In this document: piece after piece, positions 1 to 6,174 of the stretch
How the letters are laid out: each line of letters opens with the position of its first letter
Position numbering within the stretch: position 1 is the first letter of the stretch
Virus record (IMG/VR): IMGVR_UViG_3300033150_000694
Span: 1 to 26,352 of that record
Length of the DNA: 26,352 nucleotides
DNA from: a virus
Direction: 5' to 3' (one strand)
The notes under the pieces: generated by a model
What the model was told of the DNA's origin: nothing
What the model saw: the letters and a program-made list of their open reading frames with translations, nothing else
The model's database searches: none
Position numbers and translations under genes: made by a program

Positions 1-717
1 GATGTAAGTATTCAAAAAGGACAATTTTTCCTGTTTTGAAGCCAATAAAAAGAACCTTCCGATAGATTCACCGTCAAAAACAAATCGACCCTTAAAACGT
101 CTTATTGCTGCATCATAGGCTTTTAAAACTTTTATTCTCTGTTTTTCGGAAGCTATTGGATTGTCAACCTCATCCATCATTGCAATTATAATGTCTTCAC
201 CAAGAATACCAAAACCTTGTATCTGTGGAGATGACAATTTATAATTAAAAATTGGAAATTCTATTTTTTGATTTTCATCATGACCAACTATTCTTCCGTG
301 TGACCTAAACCACGGAGATGAACAAAGATGTGATTGGACCAATGAATAACCACGTGATTTGCTTAATGATTTTGTTAGATTGAAAAACATTATTGCAAAT
401 TGACCGACACTACCTTTGTGGAAAAATTGCCACGGATCTTTCAGGCATAAAATTCTATACATTGTATAACAAACATCATACACAGCACATCGAGTTTTTC
501 CTGAACCAATACTACCGGTTAATACTACTATATATTTACTATCTTCTATTGATATATCATTTAGCACATTGCGCCAATATGGATATACTATTCGACCTTT
601 TTCCGTAACATTTCCCAAAAATTCAGTGGATTCCAAGAACACATCAATATCTACCGGTTTTTCACGATAGTCAAGATTGTACAAATAATCAATATATGAA
701 TTAATTTTATTGTTCAT
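1..717 (-). CDS. Terminase large subunit, N-terminal ATPase part (partial, runs off the left edge)
   Basis: Packaging motor ATPase that drives DNA into the prohead; the family also has a C-terminal RNase H-like nuclease, which is not in the window. The 239 visible codons start at ATG 717 and stay open to base 1. Walker A is GSIGSGKT (residues 68-75). Walker B is the hydrophobic run ending in MMDE (about 176-183, D182/E183). A likely coupling motif, LLASKQE, lies near 224-230. The first 11 bases overlap the end of the cupin gene, so translation is probably coupled. A cupin, a putative small terminase and a GroES-like gene lie just upstream, as expected at the start of a head/packaging module. 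Assignment rests on the ATPase motifs and this context. Walker motifs with this spacing and a preceding viral-type N-terminus fit TerL better than a helicase. Confidence 0.85.
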   Translation of the reverse strand, partial: MNNKINSYIDYLYNLDYREKPVDIDVFLESTEFLGNVTEKGRIVYPYWRNVLNDISIEDSKYIVVLTGSIGSGKTRCAVYDVCYTMYRILCLKDPWQFFHKGSVGQFAIMFFNLTKSLSKSRGYSLVQSHLCSSPWFRSHGRIVGHDENQKIEFPIFNYKLSSPQIQGFGILGEDIIIAMMDEVDNPIASEKQRIKVLKAYDAAIRRFKGRFVFDGESIGRFFLLASKQEKLSFLNTYI

Positions 718-1048
718 TTTTAACAAACCCAGTGGTTTCACGTACAATGTCATCGTGATTGTAAGCTACGGACATAATTTCTATAACAATGGATGGTTCC
801 ATTGCTTCGAATTGATGTTTCAGTAAAGGCGGCAGGAAAAAATTTTCACCCTGACGTAAAATATGGTCACCTATTTCAGTATGAATTTTAAGTTTTCCAC
901 TGATTACATAAAAGGTATTGGATTTAAATTTATGATAATGATATGAACAAGTTCCGCCTTTCACCAGATCCAAAAGATTAACACTTACGGACCCATTTCG
1001 GAATATCTCTGTATTTTTACCCCATATTTTTGGACGTGCATTTCCCAT
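707..1048 (-). CDS. Small cupin-fold protein
   Basis: A 113-residue single-domain cupin. The ATG at 1048 is preferred over an upstream in-frame start at 1081 because it follows the strong SD AGGGGG and removes an overlap with the upstream gene. Cupin motif 1 is visible as HYH followed twelve residues later by the conserved Gly (VISGKLKI). The usual metal-binding Glu position holds Asn. Motif 2 appears as GENFFLPPLLKHQF, supplying the third His. Metal binding is therefore plausible. The fold resembles sugar-phosphate isomerase-like cupins, but no substrate can be inferred. The gene sits between the putative small and large terminase genes and overlaps the latter by 11 bases, so it is co-expressed with packaging functions. 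It could be an accessory enzyme or a structural protein. Confidence 0.75.
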   Translation of the reverse strand: MGNARPKIWGKNTEIFRNGSVSVNLLDLVKGGTCSYHYHKFKSNTFYVISGKLKIHTEIGDHILRQGENFFLPPLLKHQFEAMEPSIVIEIMSVAYNHDDIVRETTGFVKNEQ

Positions 1049-1058
1049 TTTGTTCCCC

Positions 1059-1712
1059 CTAATTTTTGTCTTTCTCCTCAAAATTTGCCTCTGCTATTTG
1101 TTTACGTAGATCGTTTCTTAACATTTCTCTGGTTCTTGGGTCTAAATCTTCGGCTCTTTTTAACAATTCTTGGTCATCTTTTCCTAAATGTAGATTATAA
1201 TTTACTTCTTTTTTGGAAATTAATGGTGCATCTTGTTTGTTTCCGAACCCCAATTGTTCGGCGGCTTTTACTATCACTGTATCATCTTCTCTCAACTGTT
1301 TTAGTAATTTTAAAATAAAATTTTTATCTCTTGTATCTTTTAATGTAAATAAACAATCTTTTCCACATTTTTGACAGACAGCACGATGTTCATTATCCCA
1401 TATTAATTTCTTTATTGGTTTATTACAACACGTAGAAACCTCAACCGGCTGTTTGCTCAATTCTTCATTCAACAATTCACGAATGTGTGCTTTACGTTCT
1501 TCAGCACCCATTAGGATATAGGAAGCCATTGCTGTTCCAACAAACACACTAACATCCCTTGATTGTCGTTTTTTAAATTTATTGCATATTTTTAACGCAT
1601 ACGCATAATCAACATTACAATCGGTTGCCACCATCTCGACATTGCCGGCGTGTTTCAAATATGCTATTCTTATTCGTTCTTCTAATTTAAATTTTTCAAT
1701 AGATGTACCCAT
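1059..1712 (-). CDS. Putative terminase small subunit (HTH plus cysteine cluster)
   Basis: A 217-residue protein directly upstream of the cupin and large terminase. The N-terminus (about residues 10-48) reads as a helix-turn-helix of the sort found in small terminases that recognise the packaging site. A cysteine cluster follows: C95-C96, then C113-x2-C116-x3-C120, which looks like a zinc ribbon or knuckle. The C-terminal third is charged and helical. The start ATG 1712 lies a few bases after the GroES-like stop, with only a weak AAAGAA upstream, so coupling is likely. The small-terminase role is inferred from gene order and the HTH. The zinc cluster is not typical of the family, so another DNA-binding or regulatory role remains possible. 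Confidence 0.5.
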   Translation of the reverse strand: MGTSIEKFKLEERIRIAYLKHAGNVEMVATDCNVDYAYALKICNKFKKRQSRDVSVFVGTAMASYILMGAEERKAHIRELLNEELSKQPVEVSTCCNKPIKKLIWDNEHRAVCQKCGKDCLFTLKDTRDKNFILKLLKQLREDDTVIVKAAEQLGFGNKQDAPLISKKEVNYNLHLGKDDQELLKRAEDLDPRTREMLRNDLRKQIAEANFEEKDKN

Positions 1713-1715
1713 AAT

Positions 1716-2084
1716 TTATTCTTTGATTATACACTGGATATCTTGTTCCGTGCACATAACAACTGTATATTGTTTACCGTCAACACCTTTTACGGTTTGT
1801 CTCCATGGAACATTTAAATCAAAAGTTACTTTTACCCCTGGTTTTAATGCTTTAGAAACTTCCCTATAGACCCCAGTTTTTGGATCATAGTAACCAGGTC
1901 CAACGGCCAACAACACGCCTTCTGGTTTATAATGCTTATCTTTGTATTGATCCGGAATTAATATTGTCTTTTTATCACCAATCGTATCTTTGGGTGGTAT
2001 CGGGTATATCAGACAAATGTCGCGTAATGGTTCGAGTTTTAATACGATTTTTCCCTTTTTGTCGTGAAATGGAGTCTTTGTCAT
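1716..2084 (-). CDS. GroES-like co-chaperonin
   Basis: A 122-residue protein with the GroES beta-barrel pattern. It has an opening LEPLRD strand, a mobile-loop region (about residues 30-45) with the hydrophobic ILI patch expected to dock on GroEL, then the PEGVLLAVGPG strand, a KPGVKVTFD strand and a closing strand ending in an EQDIQCII-like tail. I chose the ATG at 2084 because it follows the SD GAAAGGG; an upstream in-frame TTG (2102) would place that SD inside the gene. Phage co-chaperonins such as T4 gp31 cap host GroEL to fold the capsid protein, and location beside packaging genes fits that. No GroEL gene is in this window. The segment between the PEGVLLAVGPG and KPGVKVTFD strands is longer than in bacterial GroES. 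Confidence 0.8.
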   Translation of the reverse strand: MTKTPFHDKKGKIVLKLEPLRDICLIYPIPPKDTIGDKKTILIPDQYKDKHYKPEGVLLAVGPGYYDPKTGVYREVSKALKPGVKVTFDLNVPWRQTVKGVDGKQYTVVMCTEQDIQCIIKE

Positions 2085-2098
2085 TTTCTTTTTCCCTT

Positions 2099-2401
2099 TC
2101 AATAAACCGGAAGTTTATCTGATTCTATATAAGAAGCTTTGCAACAACCATCTAATATTGCAGTGGCTTTATAACATAACGGCGTATTGATAACAAACCA
2201 TTCGGCAATTTTTTGTAATAATTGCATATTACAGGAGAATGGTTGGTGTGGCTCGAATAAAAACCAATCTTGTTTATATAAATCCGATGGTTTAGCTATT
2301 TCTGTTTCATTTATGATAAAATTGGACACCCTATAAATTGCGACTTGACATATGTCTCCACCATTTACTTGAACGTTAATACAATTTTTTGTTTTAAACA
2401 T
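2099..2401 (-). CDS. Hypothetical protein, 100 aa
   Basis: Not recognised. I use the ATG at 2401, which follows TGTGGAG at SD distance, rather than the ATG at 2416, which has no SD. With this start the gene overlaps the end of the upstream Rad50 C-half gene by eight bases (ATGTTTAA). The protein is soluble-looking, with several cysteines (including a GCC pair) and aromatic patches, and no signal peptide or membrane span. It lies between a recombination gene and the GroES-like gene, which gives no clear hint of function. Confidence 0.65.
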   Translation of the reverse strand: MFKTKNCINVQVNGGDICQVAIYRVSNFIINETEIAKPSDLYKQDWFLFEPHQPFSCNMQLLQKIAEWFVINTPLCYKATAILDGCCKASYIESDKLPVY

Positions 2402-3017
2402 CTGTTTTCTCCACATTTGATATATTATTAGTTTTTATGACAAGAAATGTTGAATCACCAGTCATCTTTAATTCATCTTCATGTGTTATTATTATGAATT
2501 GTAGATTTAAAGCTTTAGATAATTCCTTAATCATTTCTCCAGCTAGTGTTAATCTGGACGAATCCAGATTTTTCATTGGCTCGTCCAACAGCAATACATT
2601 ATCCGATTTTTCATCCTGAATGGCCCAGGATACGACTCGCAAAGCAAAACTGCATACATCAACTACCCCACCACCAAAATAATCATCGGCATTTTTTAAT
2701 AAACAACGCTCACCGTTTTCTACTACATACAAAAATGTCTCCGGCTGTCCACGATTTATTTTATTGTCGATTTCAAAAGAATGACTTTCACCGTATACTG
2801 ATTGTAGAGCTAAAGTTACCAATTCTTCAATAACATTTTTAGAATTTTCTTGTGCCAATATAGAGACTGCATTCATTACATCATCAGCTTCTCTTATATC
2901 GGATAATGATTTGTTTAATGAAGCCAATGTGAATTCGAGATTCGACCGTTTGTCAGTTAATATCTCAAGCTTTGCTTTTTGGGTATTTAAAAATTTTGTG
3001 TATTTATCCAAATTCAT
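2394..3017 (-). CDS. Rad50/SbcC-type ATPase, C-terminal half (separate gene)
   Basis: A 207-residue protein equivalent to the C-terminal lobe of Rad50/SbcC/T4 gp46. Residues 1-65 form a short coiled coil. The signature region GGGVVDVCSFALR is at 115-127, Walker B VLLLDEP at 141-147 (D145, E146), the D-loop NLDSS follows, and the H-loop IIITHED is at 175-181. There is no Walker A. The matching N-half with Walker A is encoded separately at 6175-7299. The two would have to assemble in trans to form the ATP sandwich that works with the SbcD-like nuclease (4884-5795) in DNA end processing. It starts with an ATGA overlap on the upstream gene. The classical signature Ser is not evident, although a GGG form is what I recall from phage members. 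Confidence 0.85.
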   Translation of the reverse strand: MNLDKYTKFLNTQKAKLEILTDKRSNLEFTLASLNKSLSDIREADDVMNAVSILAQENSKNVIEELVTLALQSVYGESHSFEIDNKINRGQPETFLYVVENGERCLLKNADDYFGGGVVDVCSFALRVVSWAIQDEKSDNVLLLDEPMKNLDSSRLTLAGEMIKELSKALNLQFIIITHEDELKMTGDSTFLVIKTNNISNVEKTDV

Positions 3018-3280
3018 TGACCATTCCCAATAAAAGCCGATTTGCCGTATAAAGATTTAATCAAATTCGTAAATTCCTTTTGGGTTATCAAAATTGGTAA
3101 TGGTACGTTTTTTACTTTTCCTGTATCAGCATTAACCAGTGATTGTGCTTTTTCAAAAGGAATGGACGTCATTCCCCATAAAATATTGTCAACCCATAAC
3201 AGATCGAGAATTGTTATTGGTTTATTGTCTGGCAAATTGGCGCATGAAAAATCAACGCCACCAACATCATCTAAAAACAT
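3014..3280 (-). CDS. Hypothetical protein, 88 aa
   Basis: Not recognised. ATG 3280 follows a clear GGAG, and the stop overlaps the Rad50 C-half start (ATGA), so the two are translationally coupled. The protein is rich in hydrophobic and aromatic residues in its first half (an ITILDLLWVDNILWGM stretch that is probably buried strands rather than a membrane span) with a basic, mixed second half. Coupling to the recombination ATPase raises the possibility of a shared pathway, but the sequence shows nothing that proves it. Confidence 0.65.
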   Translation of the reverse strand: MFLDDVGGVDFSCANLPDNKPITILDLLWVDNILWGMTSIPFEKAQSLVNADTGKVKNVPLPILITQKEFTNLIKSLYGKSAFIGNGQ

Positions 3281-3306
3281 AATCTGTCTCCAATTACCCC
3301 AAATTG

Positions 3307-3834
3307 TTATAATTTATATACTGTTACCGGTATTCCGTGATCACACCAAATTTCCTTGATTAATATTTTGATGAAATCCCAATTACCACCAGCTAAACCG
3401 GATCCAAATTTACAACAATGTATCGACGAATTAAATTTCATTTCTGGTAAAATAGATTCTCTAATGTATACCATACATTTGATTAGTGCTTCGTATTTTA
3501 ACGGTATTGGGTTATTTGGTCCTCGTACACCATCTTGTGCTATCATATTAACAACAAATGTTTTCATTACTATACGTGGATCATGCATATTAACCGGTAT
3601 GAATTGACAATCACCAAGACAAAGTTGTGTCGGCACCTGGGTAATTTCCTGTAAATAACGTTCTTTAACTTCTGGATATTTCTCAGCAACAGTTTTTGCA
3701 AACCCAGCCCCAAATCTCCCGGCGTTGTTGCAAACGTGTGGAGTAATTATCACTTTGCCAATTTTATAAAAATCTGTTGGATTAATTGCTGGTTCCAACG
3801 CATTGCCAATGATTTCTTTATATAAATTATTCAT
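3307..3834 (-). CDS. Macro-domain protein (ADP-ribose-binding, hydrolase-like)
   Basis: A 175-residue single macro domain. The diagnostic ADP-ribose pocket is visible: PHVCNNAGRFGAGFA at residues 32-46 (N-rich strand plus Gly loop), a FVVNMIAQDG strand at 93-102 and the phosphate-binding loop CKFGSGLAGGNWDFI at 141-155. Macro domains bind ADP-ribose. Poa1p/TARG1/DarG-like members remove ADP-ribose or its 1''-phosphate from nucleic acid or protein. The spacing GRFGAGFAK then YPEVKERY resembles that branch. The gene overlaps the PEP-CTERM gene upstream (ATGA). Likely roles, inferred only, are reversal of ADP-ribosylation by a host defence toxin such as DarT, or processing of ADP-ribose phosphates from RNA repair. 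An RNA ligase gene is present at 21710-22927. Confidence 0.8.
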   Translation of the reverse strand: MNNLYKEIIGNALEPAINPTDFYKIGKVIITPHVCNNAGRFGAGFAKTVAEKYPEVKERYLQEITQVPTQLCLGDCQFIPVNMHDPRIVMKTFVVNMIAQDGVRGPNNPIPLKYEALIKCMVYIRESILPEMKFNSSIHCCKFGSGLAGGNWDFIKILIKEIWCDHGIPVTVYKL

Positions 3835-4391
3835 TTAATTTTTCCATTTTTGCAAAACAGCAGACAACCAAGACCCAGGATGCATATTGTTGTTGGTTCA
3901 GGAACGATTATAATATTTCCATCTATAAACGACCCCGTTACATTATTCTTCTTAACAAGAACTTGTGTCGGGGAAAGACCCACATTATATATCACAATAT
4001 TAGTATTAGGAGTTTGGGCCAAAGCTTTTAAATTTACTGAAGCGAAAAGGAAATCCGTTGTTGGGTTAGATCTGGGTCGTTTTGCGGATATTGTATAATC
4101 CGGATTGCCGGAAAGGTTATTTTCAACAAAACTGTTCCACTTATAATCTCCCTGGCTCACGTTATTTAATTGCAAAAAGTTTTCATCCCAACCAAAATTA
4201 ACAACAACAGTAGTAATACCAGTCTGCCCATCATCGCGTAGCCATATGCCCACATTGAAATAATCACCAACACTAACTGTATCTACTGCTGGTTCAATTG
4301 ACATATCTACCAGATTGGCTTGAATAGATGTATTTGTAAATGAAACAAATAAAAAAATATTAAAAATTATTGATATATTTCTCACAATCAT
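3831..4391 (-). CDS. Secreted cohesin-like protein with PEP-CTERM sorting signal
   Basis: A 186-residue exported protein. Residues 1-25 form a signal peptide (charged start, hydrophobic stretch IIFNIFLFVSF, small residues before a likely cleavage near QA/N). The body (about 28-160) has alternating beta strands resembling cohesin-like domains: a VSVGDYFNVGIWLRDD strand pair and VVVNFGWDENFLQLNNVS. The C-terminus is a textbook PEP-CTERM tail: VPEP at 163-166, a hydrophobic span at 167-180 with Gly, and a basic tail (KNGKIK). In hosts, exosortase recognises this tail and processes the protein at the envelope. ATG 4391 overlaps the stop of the upstream gene (ATGA), so it is embedded in the phage operon and not a stray insertion. 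Finding such a protein in a phage recombination region is unexpected; it may remodel the infected cell surface or block superinfection. Confidence 0.75.
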   Translation of the reverse strand: MIVRNISIIFNIFLFVSFTNTSIQANLVDMSIEPAVDTVSVGDYFNVGIWLRDDGQTGITTVVVNFGWDENFLQLNNVSQGDYKWNSFVENNLSGNPDYTISAKRPRSNPTTDFLFASVNLKALAQTPNTNIVIYNVGLSPTQVLVKKNNVTGSFIDGNIIIVPEPTTICILGLGCLLFCKNGKIK

Positions 4392-4672
4392 TTCTGTTTT
4401 TTCTCTATTTTTATATTTTCTTCTATTTCACCAACAATCTCTATCGTCGTTCCGGCTTTAAATAATCTAACAGAAATCGATAGCGGTTCATTAAATGGTA
4501 ATTCATCACGGTCAAGCCAATTACTGTCAGTGGTTAGCCAATATTTAGCACCGGATTTCTTATCCTTTTTAATTATAGCTCTACCAATTACTTCCGGATT
4601 ACGAAGATTTATTTTCGGCCGAAGCAATGATTTCAGCCATTTCTGAATCCAAGTCAATAAGTTTTTTCTCAT
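4388..4672 (-). CDS. Hypothetical protein, about 94 aa (start uncertain)
   Basis: Not recognised. The reading frame is open up to 4711. ATG 4672 has an AAGG at SD distance and gives 94 residues, but then overlaps the coiled-coil gene by 74 bases. A TTG at 4627 would cut the overlap to 29 bases. The core (from about LRNPEVIGRAI onward) is beta-rich, with KYWLTTDSNWL and a lysine-rich C-terminus (IEKKQK). The stop overlaps the PEP-CTERM start (ATGA). The basic N-terminal segment in the longer form could simply be an artefact of reading the coiled-coil gene in a second frame. No function is assigned. Confidence 0.55.
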   Translation of the reverse strand: MRKNLLTWIQKWLKSLLRPKINLRNPEVIGRAIIKKDKKSGAKYWLTTDSNWLDRDELPFNEPLSISVRLFKAGTTIEIVGEIEENIKIEKKQK

Positions 4673-4859
4673 TTTCAGTAACCTTTTCTTGTAAATCATC
4701 CAATAAATCAACAGCAGATTTCAATGAATCAACACCAAATTCGGCTTTTAATTGTGAAAAAAGCTGTTCTTTTTGTCCATCTTGTCTGGATTTTTTCTGT
4801 ATCAGATCATTAATTATTGATTCTTTATTTTTTAATTGCTCTATAATATCATTGGACAT
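4599..4859 (-). CDS. Small coiled-coil protein, possible third piece of the split Rad50
   Basis: An 86-residue, almost wholly helical, charged protein. Heptad-like spacing runs through residues 3-35 and 50-78, joined by the segment FGVDSLKSAVDLL. ATG 4859 follows AAGGAA at good SD distance. It lies just downstream of the SbcD-like nuclease, between the genes for the N-half (6175-7299) and C-half (2394-3017) of a Rad50-type ATPase. The C-half carries only a short coiled coil, while the N-half has a long one, so this protein could supply the missing return strand of the arm. That is inference: coiled coils are compositionally similar to one another, and an unrelated scaffold or chaperone role is possible. 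Confidence 0.7.
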   Translation of the reverse strand: MSNDIIEQLKNKESIINDLIQKKSRQDGQKEQLFSQLKAEFGVDSLKSAVDLLDDLQEKVTENEKKLIDLDSEMAEIIASAENKSS

Positions 4860-4883
4860 TAGTATGTTCCTTATTCATTATAT

Positions 4884-5795
4884 TTATTTCGCGTTTATTT
4901 CTTCCAGACATTGGTCTATCACCAATTTCCCACCATCACTTGTGTTTTTTTCATCTGTGATTTTTACTAAAATTTGCTTCCAACCGGAAATTGCTGATTT
5001 GCCTCTATTTTTCAGTCTCTCGATAAATTTATTGAGTATTTCATTATCCCGTTTTTTTATCGGAGAAAGATCAAATACACTTTCTGCCGGTTCTATTGTT
5101 AATTCGACAATTTCTACTCTATTCGTATCGGTATCAAATATAATTACACCGGGTTTGTGTTCCAAATCAAATTTACCTATTGATTCACGAACCAACGCCC
5201 CCGCATTAAGAATTGTTCGTCCTTCATAAGTTTCTATAAACCTGTAATGATAGTGACCACAAACAACCAAATTATAATGTGGATGCTGTTTTAGAAAATT
5301 TTTTGGGTTTTTTAATTCCTGGTTTGGGAATAATGGCCGGTTGCCTATCATAGCGTGAATTACCAGTATATTATAATCATTTTGATTTTTGGGTATTGGC
5401 GGTTCTTCATTAAATCCAGCACCATATATCATCACGTTTCCGAATTGGTGTGGTTCATTATTTAACACGTGTATGACCCTGGCGGCTTTTAATACAGAAA
5501 GCGGGCTAGTCGGTAATGTTGCTGACGAGACACCGGAAACATCGTGATTGCCCCACGCCACATCCAATTGCACACGATATTTTTTAAGCATATTAATCAA
5601 TGCTGACATCACAATATTTGATACATTGGGGCTGTTAACTAAATCCCCAGGTTGGATAATTCTGTCACATTTTTTATCACGAAATATTTCCAACGCTTCA
5701 TTAAATTTTGATTTCTGAGTTTCCCAATAATTATCCAACCTACGCTTTGGTTGTGACGTTGTGAATTGTGTATCTCCTAATATACCAAGAATCAT
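4884..5795 (-). CDS. SbcD/Mre11/gp47-like nuclease (metallophosphoesterase)
   Basis: A 303-residue calcineurin-like phosphoesterase, the likely nuclease partner of the Rad50-type ATPase in DNA end processing. Visible metal-binding motifs are GDTQ at 7-10 (D8), PGD at 49-51 (D51), GNHD at 82-85, H146 in VIHAM and GHYH at 179-182. Motif I has Gln where Mre11-type enzymes usually have His (D-x-H). The C-terminal 70 residues are helical and charged, suitable for ATPase docking. ATG 5795 overlaps the upstream stop (TAATG) with GGGG upstream. The location between the two split Rad50 genes supports the SbcD role over a generic phosphatase. Confidence 0.8.
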   Translation of the reverse strand: MILGILGDTQFTTSQPKRRLDNYWETQKSKFNEALEIFRDKKCDRIIQPGDLVNSPNVSNIVMSALINMLKKYRVQLDVAWGNHDVSGVSSATLPTSPLSVLKAARVIHVLNNEPHQFGNVMIYGAGFNEEPPIPKNQNDYNILVIHAMIGNRPLFPNQELKNPKNFLKQHPHYNLVVCGHYHYRFIETYEGRTILNAGALVRESIGKFDLEHKPGVIIFDTDTNRVEIVELTIEPAESVFDLSPIKKRDNEILNKFIERLKNRGKSAISGWKQILVKITDEKNTSDGGKLVIDQCLEEINAK

Positions 5796-6163
5796 TATAT
5801 CCCCGTTTCAGATTTAATGTATTTGTCGCGTAGAAAATCCTCCGGAGTTACAGATAATTTGATTTCTTTTGCGTGTTCTTCGACAAGAGTCGCTTTTCTT
5901 ACTGTCATTTTTATTTCGGGTGGTTTGTAATGGGACGGTTTCTCTTCTACAGCCGAACGATATAGCGCAGGAGACACACTCACTTCCATCAAAAATACAA
6001 CATTCTCGGATTTACCCGCAATAATTGCATCAACTTGCTTTTGTAAAAATTCTTTGTCTCTAAAGCGGCAGAAATACCTACCGTCCAATTCAGAATAACC
6101 CTCTTCTCTTCCGTCTTTTAAATTCAAAAATTCTTCTCTCGTTATTTCAATTGTGGTTCTCAT
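5795..6163 (-). CDS. Hypothetical protein, 122 aa
   Basis: Not recognised. ATG 6163 follows a strong AAAAGGAG, and the stop overlaps the nuclease start (TAATG). The protein is highly charged. Its N-terminal half looks like a small alpha/beta domain (MRTTIEITREEFLNL, then DGRYFCRFRDKEF), and the rest is lysine- and glutamate-rich. It lies between the Rad50 N-half and the SbcD-like nuclease in one overlapping unit, so a role with that complex is possible but unproven. Confidence 0.7.
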   Translation of the reverse strand: MRTTIEITREEFLNLKDGREEGYSELDGRYFCRFRDKEFLQKQVDAIIAGKSENVVFLMEVSVSPALYRSAVEEKPSHYKPPEIKMTVRKATLVEEHAKEIKLSVTPEDFLRDKYIKSETGI

Positions 6164-6174
6164 TTATTCTCCTT

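Noticed and set aside
4627-5229. A 200-codon open frame on the plus strand
   Set aside because: It lies antisense to the coiled-coil gene and the SbcD-like nuclease, is rich in Ser/Phe/Ile as expected for the complement of Lys/Glu-rich coding sequence, and matches no family.
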